In this document: positions 43,612 to 49,695 of the stretch, one piece after another
How positions within the stretch are numbered: the stretch's first letter is position 1
Layout: every line of letters starts with the position of its first letter
NCBI GenBank assembly: GCA_002409745.1
Contig: DHOU01000040.1
Coordinates: forward strand, 1 to 49,695
Direction: 5' to 3'
DNA length: 49,695 bases
DNA from: Bacteroidales bacterium UBA5382
GTDB taxonomy: Bacteria > Bacteroidota > Bacteroidia > Bacteroidales > Dysgonomonadaceae
Program-made: the position numbers and the translations under genes
The notes under the pieces: model-generated
The model's database searches: none
What the model was told of the DNA's origin: nothing
Seen by the model: the letters and a program-made list of their open reading frames with translations, nothing else

Positions 43612-44040
43612 ATGGCACTGATTAGAAGAACAAACAGTTGGTTACCGAGTATTTTCAACGACTTCTTCGGTAACGAGTGGATGGAAAGCAGAAGTCTCTC
43701 GTCTCCTGCTATCAATATACAGGAAAGCGACAAAGGCTTCTCGGTTGAAGTCGCGGTTCCCGGGATGACCAAACAAGATTGCAATGTCACCATCGATGAA
43801 GATAACAATCTGTTAATCTCGGTAGAAAAGAAAACGGAAAACGAAGAGAAGGACAAAGACGGCGTTTATTTGAGGCGTGAATTCTCTTATTCGCAATTCC
43901 AAAGACGGATGCTTTTGCCGGACAACATCGAGAAAGATCATATCGCGGCGAAAGTGGAAGACGGCGTCCTGAAAATCGAAATTCCGAAATCGAAAGAAGA
44001 GGAAAAGGCTTCGAAAGTAAAACAAATAGCCATCCAATAA
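43612..44040 (+). CDS. Small heat shock protein (Hsp20/alpha-crystallin family)
   Basis: An ATP-independent holdase chaperone of 142 residues. The alpha-crystallin domain (about 35-130) contains the typical GFSVEVAVPGMTKQDCNVTI start and DGVLKIEIPK end. A basic/acidic tail ends in the I-x-I-like AIQ region (KQIAIQ) used for oligomer contacts. The start has an unusually clear Shine-Dalgarno sequence, AAAAAAGGAGA, about eight bases upstream, suggesting high expression. It may be transcribed from a sigma-54-like promoter and is followed by a strong terminator. Confidence 0.96.
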   Translation: MALIRRTNSWLPSIFNDFFGNEWMESRSLSSPAINIQESDKGFSVEVAVPGMTKQDCNVTIDEDNNLLISVEKKTENEEKDKDGVYLRREFSYSQFQRRMLLPDNIEKDHIAAKVEDGVLKIEIPKSKEEEKASKVKQIAIQ

Positions 44041-44042
44041 GC

Positions 44043-44077
44043 ATTTAAGATTTAAGATTTAAGATTCAAAATTCAAG
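44043..44077. repeat. 7-bp tandem repeat after hsp20
   Basis: Five units of 7 bases: ATTTAAG three times, then ATTCAAA and ATTCAAG. It fills the space between the hsp20 stop and the terminator stem. Confidence 0.7.
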
Positions 44078-44110
44078 AGCCGGGCGCTACAAAGCATCCG
44101 GCTCTTTTTT
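44076..44110 (+). terminator. Rho-independent terminator after hsp20
   Basis: AGAGCCGG (44076-44083) pairs with CCGGCTCT (44098-44105), followed by a T run. The loop is 14 bases. It lies 18 bases before the stop of the convergent polyprenyl synthase gene. Confidence 0.85.
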
Positions 44111-44127
44111 ATGTCTTTTTTGTCTTC

Positions 44128-45102
44128 TTAAAACACCCTATCCTTTAAGTAGGATAAGAAATACTCGAGCAACCTCTTTATTTCATCGTCACAAGAAAGA
44201 TTATCCACGATGTTTTCAGCCTGTAACAGCAATTCATTCATTTTTTCATACGCATATTTGATGCCGCCGTTACGCTTGGAAAACTCGAGCAGCGTTTCGA
44301 TATTTTCCTCGGTATAATCTTTCGATTTAATAATCTGGAGCATCTCTTGCGCCAGATTTTCAGGGGCGTTCCTCAGCGAATAAATAAGCGGCAGGGTGAC
44401 TTTTCCCTCACGGATATCATTACCGGTCGGTTTTCCCACATCGGCATGATAGTAATCAAAGGTATCGTCCCTAATTTGAAATGCCACACCAAGGATACGG
44501 CCGAGTTCGGCAAACTCCTTTACAGCATCGCCCTCGGCACCCGCGGTTTTCGCCCCGATCACCGTACAAGCTTCCATTAACGATGCCGTTTTCTTTTCGA
44601 TGACTTTAAAGTACTCTTCTTCATCGATAACGACTTCATTCGCCAGCGAATATTGATTGAGTTCGCCTTCCGCCAGATTCAGTCCGAGATCGGCAATAAT
44701 AGTGACAATATCCATATCGTTGGTCTTGACACTTTCCTTTAAAGCCAGCGATAAAAGATAATCACCTACCAACACCGCCCGGGAATTGCCATATACCGCA
44801 TTGGTAGAAGGCCGGTTTCTTCTGATCTCCGACTCATCGACGACATCGTCGTGCACCAATGATGCCGTGTGCAGAAGTTCCACCGTAACCGCACCGTGAT
44901 ACGTTTCAGAGGTAATTTGTCCGCACGCTTTTGCCGAAAGAAAAACCAGTATGGGACGAATCCGTTTTCCATTCGTGTCAAAGATATATCCAACAATATC
45001 GGTGATACGGGGATTATCGTTTTGGACGGATTTACGTAAATAATTTTCAAACTGAATGAGTTCTTCGCGAAGGGAATCTTTTATAAACTGATTTTGATCC
45101 AT
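44128..45102 (-). CDS. ispB: Polyprenyl (octaprenyl-type) diphosphate synthase
   Basis: 324 residues from MDQNQFIKD. An all-helical trans-prenyltransferase that elongates isoprenoid chains, here probably for the menaquinone side chain. The two aspartate-rich motifs are LVHDDVVDE and QIRDDTFDY; GNDIREGKVTLPLI is also typical. The start at 45102 is preferred over 45120 because it is preceded by AAGGAG and because the predicted transcription start (about 45115) leaves no room for the other. The final chain length cannot be read from the sequence with certainty. Confidence 0.9.
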   Translation of the reverse strand: MDQNQFIKDSLREELIQFENYLRKSVQNDNPRITDIVGYIFDTNGKRIRPILVFLSAKACGQITSETYHGAVTVELLHTASLVHDDVVDESEIRRNRPSTNAVYGNSRAVLVGDYLLSLALKESVKTNDMDIVTIIADLGLNLAEGELNQYSLANEVVIDEEEYFKVIEKKTASLMEACTVIGAKTAGAEGDAVKEFAELGRILGVAFQIRDDTFDYYHADVGKPTGNDIREGKVTLPLIYSLRNAPENLAQEMLQIIKSKDYTEENIETLLEFSKRNGGIKYAYEKMNELLLQAENIVDNLSCDDEIKRLLEYFLSYLKDRVF

Positions 45103-45121
45103 TGCTCCTTGATTACGCATA

Positions 45122-45152
45122 CAAATTTAGGAACAATTTCATTCATAGCAAT
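45122..45152 (-). promoter_or_regulatory. Promoter of the polyprenyl synthase gene
   Basis: On the minus strand ATTG (45149-45152), 19 bases, then TAAATTTG (45122-45129). The predicted leader is about 13 bases and contains AAGGAG. Confidence 0.55.
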
Positions 45153-45196
45153 ATTTATTTGTAACTTTACGCTTTATAAATACTATTTTAGAATCT

Positions 45197-48004
45197 ATGG
45201 AAAGAAACAAACTGTTCCTTCTCGATGCTTACGCCCTGATATACCGATCGTATTATGCTTTTATCCGGAATCCCCGGGTGAACTCGAAAGGACAAAATAC
45301 ATCGGCGATATTCGGCTTCGTAAACACCCTCGAAGAGGTGCTTCGTAAAGAAAACCCCTCACACATCGGTGTGGCCTTCGACCCTCCGGGGCCGACGTTC
45401 CGCCATTTGCAAGCCGAAACGTATAAAGCCCAGCGTGAAGCGACGCCCGAAGACATTAAATTGTCCATCCCTTTTATCAAACAGATCATTCACGCGTATA
45501 ATATTCCCATTATCGAAGTGGACGGTTATGAGGCCGACGATGTGATCGGTACCTTAGCCAAACGCGTCGATAAAGGTAAGTTCGACGTCTATATGATGAC
45601 GCCCGATAAGGATTACGGACAATTGACGGAAGAACATATCTTCATTTACAAGCCCCGCTACGGCAGCAATGACTTCGATATTCTGGACGATAAGAAGGTG
45701 ATGGAAAAATACCAGCTTGCCCATCCCTGCCAGATGATCGACTTGCTGGCTCTTATGGGCGATGCTTCGGATAACATCCCCGGCTGTCCGGGCGTGGGGC
45801 CGAAAACCGCTCAAAAACTGTTGGCGGAATTCGATTCGGTCGAGAATTTATTGGACAATAGCGATCAATTGAAGGGCGCTTTGCAAACAAAGGTTCGGGA
45901 AAACCGGGAACAGATTCTGTTTTCGAAATTCTTGGCAACGATCAAAACGGACGTGCCGATAGAGATCAATGACGATGAGTTGGCTCGCAAAGACATCAAT
46001 GAAAACGCGATCAAAGAGATCTTCGACGAACTGGAATTTCGCACGCTCATCGCCCGGGTATTGAAACAGACACCTCCCGCGCCTGCTTCTTCGCAACCGA
46101 TACAGGGCAATCTTTTTGCCGAGATGGAAGAAACGCCGCAAGCCGAAACGCCGCAAGCAACCGCTCCTCACATTCTTTATTCACCGGACGATTTAGCCAC
46201 GATTCTTACCACGCCCCATACCTATACGTTGATCGCCGACGAAAAAGAAATGACGGAACTCAATAACCGCCTTTGCGTGGAATCATCCGTCTGTTTCGAT
46301 ACGGAAACCACGGGCATGGATGCCTTAACGAGCGAACTGGTAGGAATGTCTTTCGCCGTCAAAGAGGGCGAGGCTTTTTATGTGCCGGTATCACCCGACA
46401 GAGAGACGGCTAAACGGCAAGTACAGCTATTCAAACCGTTTTTCGAGCATGAAAAGATTGAAAAAATAGGGCAGAATCTCAAGTACGACATCCTTGCGCT
46501 GCGCAAGTATGATGTGGTGGTAAAAGGGAAGCTGTTCGACACGATGATCGCGCACTACCTGATCAATCCCGAAATACGGCACGGGATGGATTATATGGCG
46601 GAAACCTATTTACGTTACCGCACCATTCATATTGAAGAATTGATCGGACCAAGAGGAAAGAATCAAAAAAGCATGCGCGAGGTCGATCCGGCGACCGTTC
46701 TGGACTACGCCGCCGAAGATGCGGATGTTACGCTGAAATTGAAAAACATTCTTGCAAAAGAAATTCACAACAACGGTCTCGAACAACTCCTCTACGACAT
46801 CGAAGCGCCGCTGGTTTACGTGCTGGCCGACATGGAATGGACCGGCGTGCGGCTCGACCTGAACGCGTTGGCGGAACTATCGGAAGACATGACGAAAGAG
46901 TTGCACGAGGTGGAAAAGCAGATCATCGAACTGGCAGGAGAGGCATTCAATGTAAACTCGCCGAAGCAGATAGGCGAAATTCTGTTTGATAAGATGAAAA
47001 TTATCGATCGCCCCAAAAAGACAAAGACGGGGCAGTACAAAACCAGTGAAGACGAACTCGAAAAACTGCGCAATAAACATCCGATCATCGAAAGGATTCT
47101 GGAACAGCGGGGATTGAAAAAGCTCCTCAGCACCTATGTCGATTCTTTTCCCACGCTGATCAATCCGCAAACAGGCAAAATACACACGTCGTTCAACCAA
47201 ACGGTTACCGCTACCGGGCGGCTGAGCAGTACCAATCCGAATCTCCAGAACATCCCCATCCGAGACGACCGCGGCCGGAAAATGCGCAAGGTTTTCGTCC
47301 CCGACGAAGGGTGCACGTTCGTTTCGGCCGATTATTCGCAAATCGAACTGCGCATCATGGCGCACCTGAGTGAAGATAAAAACATGGTGGAAGCGTTCAA
47401 TCACGGACAGGATATTCATGCGGCCACGGCGGCGAAAATATACAAAATCCCGATTGAAGAGGTTACCGGAGATATGCGCCGCACGGCTAAAACGGCCAAT
47501 TTCGGCATTATTTACGGTATTACGCCCTTCGGCTTATCGGAACGGTTGGGCATCTCCAGAGGGGAAGCGAAAACGATTATCGATGAATACTTCACGACGT
47601 TCCACGATGTGAAGCGCTACATGGAGACGAGCATCGAAAAAGCTCGGGAGCAAGGGTATGTGGAAACAATCTTCGGACGTAAGCGTTTCTTACCCGATAT
47701 CAATTCCAAGAACGGTACCGTCCGCGGGTATGCCGAACGCAATGCCATCAATGCTCCCATACAGGGCAGCGCAGCCGACATCATCAAAATGGCGATGATC
47801 CGTATTTTCGACCGGTTATCGAAAGAGAACCGGAAAACCAAGATGATCTTACAGGTGCATGACGAATTGAACTTTAACGTCCCGAACGACGAGGTGGAAA
47901 GTGTCATGAAGCTGATTGTCGAAGAAATGGAGAATGCCTATAAGCTCATCGTTCCCCTGAAAACCGATTGCGGCGCCGGGAAGAACTGGCTGGAAGCGCA
48001 TTAG
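45197..48004 (+). CDS. polA: DNA polymerase I
   Basis: 935 residues with all three activities. N-terminal 5'-3' exonuclease (LLDAYALIYRSYYAF, LLALMGDASDNIPGCPGVGPKTAQ), the proofreading domain with an intact DxE motif (CFDTETTGMDAL) and YAAEDADVTLK, then the polymerase with VSADYSQIELRIMAHLSED, RRTAKTANFGIIYG and LQVHDELNF. It fills Okazaki-fragment gaps and repair patches. It is divergent from the polyprenyl synthase across 94 bases. No obvious terminator follows. Confidence 0.98.
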   Translation: MERNKLFLLDAYALIYRSYYAFIRNPRVNSKGQNTSAIFGFVNTLEEVLRKENPSHIGVAFDPPGPTFRHLQAETYKAQREATPEDIKLSIPFIKQIIHAYNIPIIEVDGYEADDVIGTLAKRVDKGKFDVYMMTPDKDYGQLTEEHIFIYKPRYGSNDFDILDDKKVMEKYQLAHPCQMIDLLALMGDASDNIPGCPGVGPKTAQKLLAEFDSVENLLDNSDQLKGALQTKVRENREQILFSKFLATIKTDVPIEINDDELARKDINENAIKEIFDELEFRTLIARVLKQTPPAPASSQPIQGNLFAEMEETPQAETPQATAPHILYSPDDLATILTTPHTYTLIADEKEMTELNNRLCVESSVCFDTETTGMDALTSELVGMSFAVKEGEAFYVPVSPDRETAKRQVQLFKPFFEHEKIEKIGQNLKYDILALRKYDVVVKGKLFDTMIAHYLINPEIRHGMDYMAETYLRYRTIHIEELIGPRGKNQKSMREVDPATVLDYAAEDADVTLKLKNILAKEIHNNGLEQLLYDIEAPLVYVLADMEWTGVRLDLNALAELSEDMTKELHEVEKQIIELAGEAFNVNSPKQIGEILFDKMKIIDRPKKTKTGQYKTSEDELEKLRNKHPIIERILEQRGLKKLLSTYVDSFPTLINPQTGKIHTSFNQTVTATGRLSSTNPNLQNIPIRDDRGRKMRKVFVPDEGCTFVSADYSQIELRIMAHLSEDKNMVEAFNHGQDIHAATAAKIYKIPIEEVTGDMRRTAKTANFGIIYGITPFGLSERLGISRGEAKTIIDEYFTTFHDVKRYMETSIEKAREQGYVETIFGRKRFLPDINSKNGTVRGYAERNAINAPIQGSAADIIKMAMIRIFDRLSKENRKTKMILQVHDELNFNVPNDEVESVMKLIVEEMENAYKLIVPLKTDCGAGKNWLEAH

Positions 48005-48030
48005 TTGACAAGGAGACTGTTGAGAAAAAG

Positions 48031-48050
48031 GGACGGAGAGACAAGGAGAG
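48031..48050. repeat. Short 8-bp array upstream of the four-helix-bundle gene, inverted partner of 48465-48520
   Basis: The 20 bases before the ATG read as 8-bp units GGACGGAG, AGACAAGG and AGAG. Their reverse complement matches 17 of 19 bases of the far end of the downstream array (CCTTGTCTCTCTGTCC). The two arrays therefore form an inverted pair around the gene. AAGGAG lies two bases before the ATG, close for a Shine-Dalgarno sequence. Confidence 0.7.
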
Positions 48051-48437
48051 ATGGAAAAAATACATAGACATACGGAATTGAGGGTTTATCAATCTTCTTT
48101 TGAAGCGGGGATGAAAATCTTTTTCATTACCCAATCCTTTCCTAAAGAAGAGATGTATTCATTAACGGACCAAATCAGGCGTTCCTCACGATCGGTATCG
48201 GGAAATATCGCCGAAGCATGGCGAAAAAGGCGATATCAAAAGTCATTCATAGCAAAATTGTCGGATTCGGAAGGCGAGGCGGCAGAAACTCAAGTATGGC
48301 TGGAATATGCAAAAGCTTGTCATTACATCAATGAAGATGCATTCTTGCAATTAACCGGCCGGTATGACAACATAATCGGAATGATCGTGAACATGATCAC
48401 AAACTCCGATAAATGGACAATGGACAGCAACAAATGA
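48051..48437 (+). CDS. Four-helix-bundle protein (23S rRNA intervening-sequence family)
   Basis: 128 residues, strongly helical, with the family pattern: LRVYQSSFEAGMKIFFITQSFPKEE, YSLTDQIRRSSRSVSGNIAEAWRKRRY and AETQVWLEYAKACHYI. Relatives are encoded in intervening sequences inside 23S rRNA genes and also as free-standing chromosomal genes. No biochemical function is established, to my knowledge. Here it lies between polA and yqaA, bounded by inverted 8-bp arrays, which suggests a small insertion unit rather than part of either neighbour. Confidence 0.9.
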   Translation: MEKIHRHTELRVYQSSFEAGMKIFFITQSFPKEEMYSLTDQIRRSSRSVSGNIAEAWRKRRYQKSFIAKLSDSEGEAAETQVWLEYAKACHYINEDAFLQLTGRYDNIIGMIVNMITNSDKWTMDSNK

Positions 48438-48464
48438 TTTACATGGCACAAATGATGATGTTTT

Positions 48465-48520
48465 CCCTGTCTCCCCGTCTCCCTGTCCCCCCGTCTCTCT
48501 GTCGCCTTGTCTCTCTGTCC
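48465..48520. repeat. 8-bp tandem array (YCYYGTCY), seven copies, before yqaA
   Basis: Consecutive units CCCTGTCT, CCCCGTCT, CCCTGTCC, CCCCGTCT, CTCTGTCG, CCTTGTCT and CTCTGTCC. The array is pyrimidine-only except for one G per unit (two in one unit). It ends 13 bases before the YqaA start, and its last two units mirror the array at 48031-48050. Confidence 0.85.
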
Positions 48521-48533
48521 AAAAACTTAAAGA

Positions 48534-48989
48534 ATGCTTGACTTTTTAGCGGAATACGGATATTGGGGATTGTTTTTGGCGTCGTTTCTGGCAGCGACCG
48601 TCGTGCCGCTCAGTTCGGAAGTGGTGTTCACCGGCCTCCTTTCCGCGGGATTGGATACGTGGATGTGTATTGCCTTTGCCACAATCGGTAACACGTTGGG
48701 AGGCGCGACGAGTTACTGGATCGGGTCGCTCGGCAAGACGGAGTGGATGCGAAAATACTTCGGAGTGCGCGAAGAACAAATCGAAAAGATGCAACATCGA
48801 TTAAAAGGCAAGGGCGCCCTGATGGGGTTTTTCGGCTTCCTCCCTATCGTAGGGGAAGCCATCATCATTGCATTGGGATTCATGCGCGCAAACCCGTGGG
48901 TGGTTGTTTCTTTGATGCTGGCAGGGAAATTTTTACGGTATGTAGTACTCGGTTTAGGAGTAGAACAAGTTATAAAGATGTGGTTTTAG
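48534..48989 (+). CDS. yqaA: YqaA/DedA-family inner-membrane protein
   Basis: 151 residues with about four hydrophobic segments. It has the SNARE-associated/DedA-like signature: the N-terminal YGYWGLFLASFLAATVVPLSSEVV, NTLGGATSYWIGSLG and FFGFLPIVGEAIIIALGFMR, with the conserved proline/acidic pair of the half-helices. DedA relatives are linked to lipid-carrier flipping and membrane homeostasis, but the YqaA branch has no assigned substrate. Its stop is 16 bases before the radical SAM gene, so the two may be co-transcribed. Confidence 0.9.
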   Translation: MLDFLAEYGYWGLFLASFLAATVVPLSSEVVFTGLLSAGLDTWMCIAFATIGNTLGGATSYWIGSLGKTEWMRKYFGVREEQIEKMQHRLKGKGALMGFFGFLPIVGEAIIIALGFMRANPWVVVSLMLAGKFLRYVVLGLGVEQVIKMWF

Positions 48990-49005
48990 ATTCTATAAAA
49001 AAGGT

Positions 49006-49695
49006 ATGTCGACAATATTATTTCACGAAATCGTATATGGCCCCATCCACAGCCGGCGGATGGGTAGCTCTTTAGGTGTAAACCTATTGCCTTACAACGG
49101 CAAATTCTGTTCATTCGATTGCATTTATTGCGAATGCGGATTCAATAAAGATTTCCGCACTCAAGAGAAACTGCCCGACCGGGAAAACGTCCGGGCGGCG
49201 ATGGAAGATAAGTTGCAGTCGTTGCATCGGGAAGGAGTGAATCTCGATGTCATTACGTTCGCCGGAAACGGGGAACCGACCATGCACCCGCACTTCGCCG
49301 GCATCATCGACAACACCATTACTCTGCGAAACTTGTATTTCCCGCAAACCCGTATCAGCGTACTGACGGACGGCTTTCACGTGAGCAAACCCGCCGTCTT
49401 CGAAGCGTTGAAAAAAGTCGACAACCCCATATTGAAACTCGATTCGGCTTTCGACGAAACGGTGCGCCTCATCAACCGACCGGTCTCCCGGCAGTATTCG
49501 GTAGCCCGGCAAGTAGAACTGTACAAGCGCTTCAACGGCGCGTTTATCCTTCAAACGATGTTCCTCAGGGGCGAATTCGAAGGACGCAAGATCGATAACA
49601 CCACCCGTGAGGAAGTCTCGGCATGGTTAGGGCTCGTCAGAGAGATGAAGCCTCGCGAGGTAATGATCTACACCATCGACCGGGAAACGCCCGCC
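49006..49695 (+). CDS. Radical SAM protein (partial, runs off the right edge)
   Basis: 230 codons are visible without a stop. The cluster cysteines are C35, C39 and C42 (CSFDCIYC). The SAM-binding glycine/glutamate segment VITFAGNGEPTMHP follows, and ILKLDSAFDETVRLINRP lies further on. The layout resembles the wyosine-like/MoaA-related Fe-S oxidoreductases with a GNGEPT motif, and the substrate is unknown. The AAGGT before the ATG and the short gap suggest co-transcription with yqaA. Confidence 0.88.
   Translation, partial: MSTILFHEIVYGPIHSRRMGSSLGVNLLPYNGKFCSFDCIYCECGFNKDFRTQEKLPDRENVRAAMEDKLQSLHREGVNLDVITFAGNGEPTMHPHFAGIIDNTITLRNLYFPQTRISVLTDGFHVSKPAVFEALKKVDNPILKLDSAFDETVRLINRPVSRQYSVARQVELYKRFNGAFILQTMFLRGEFEGRKIDNTTREEVSAWLGLVREMKPREVMIYTIDRETPA

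Noticed and set aside
1..49695. tRNA or rRNA genes
   Set aside because: Intergenic regions were scanned for cloverleaf features such as the GGTTCGAATCC arm and for conserved rRNA sequence; none were seen, although a covariance-model search would be needed to be certain.

Overview
The window comes from a Bacteroidota chromosome, most likely order Bacteroidales (a Tannerella/Parabacteroides-like member; genus not proven). Reasons: most clear promoters carry the Bacteroidota -7 element TAnnTTTG, most genes lack a Shine-Dalgarno sequence, and the gene orders thrA-apgM-thrC and mnmG-apt-uvrC-dtd-mazG-deoC together with the spmAB fusion are ones I associate with this group. It is mostly core chromosome on both strands, with no phage, integron, CRISPR, rRNA or tRNA seen.

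Layout. 1-5.5 kb: the end of an unidentified gene, then a threonine operon (thrA, a phosphoglycerate-mutase-like protein that probably replaces ThrB, thrC) behind a leader that looks like an attenuator. 5.5-11.2 kb: an LptD-like outer-membrane protein, RarA and a CoA-transferase. 11.27-11.52 kb: a 21-bp-period tandem array. 11.5-17.6 kb: a porphyrin/heme locus, a minus-strand operon of TonB receptor, RhtX/AmpG-like MFS permease and HemN, divergent from protoporphyrinogen oxidase, with a near-perfect 24-bp palindrome between them. 17.6-25.6 kb: alaS, a MerR regulator, a NamZ-type exo-muramidase, a toxin/antitoxin pair whose toxin is cut short by a 209-bp palindromic element, and valS. 25.7-31.5 kb: a fructosamine-kinase-like protein, a very small ABC system, an NCS2 permease, a ComEA-like HhH protein, SpmAB fusion and YbeY. 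31.6-37.6 kb: mnmG, a parS-like palindrome, apt, uvrC, dtd, a MazG-like protein and deoC. 37.6-43.4 kb: an XRE regulator, an AT-rich 21-bp iteron region, a GH2 beta-galactosidase and a secreted phosphoesterase. 43.5-49.7 kb: hsp20 behind a sigma-54-like promoter, a polyprenyl synthase, polA, a four-helix-bundle gene framed by inverted 8-bp repeats, YqaA and the start of a radical SAM protein.

How it fits together. The threonine genes form one transcription unit. The porphyrin genes look like a scavenging route: uptake of a porphyrin or porphyrinogen across both membranes, then conversion toward protoporphyrin IX, under shared control by the central palindrome. The parS-like site beside mnmG suggests that this part of the chromosome lies on the origin side. 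The most unusual non-coding content is a set of short-period intergenic arrays (7, 8 and 21 bp) and a dispersed CCGTYTRACGR motif.
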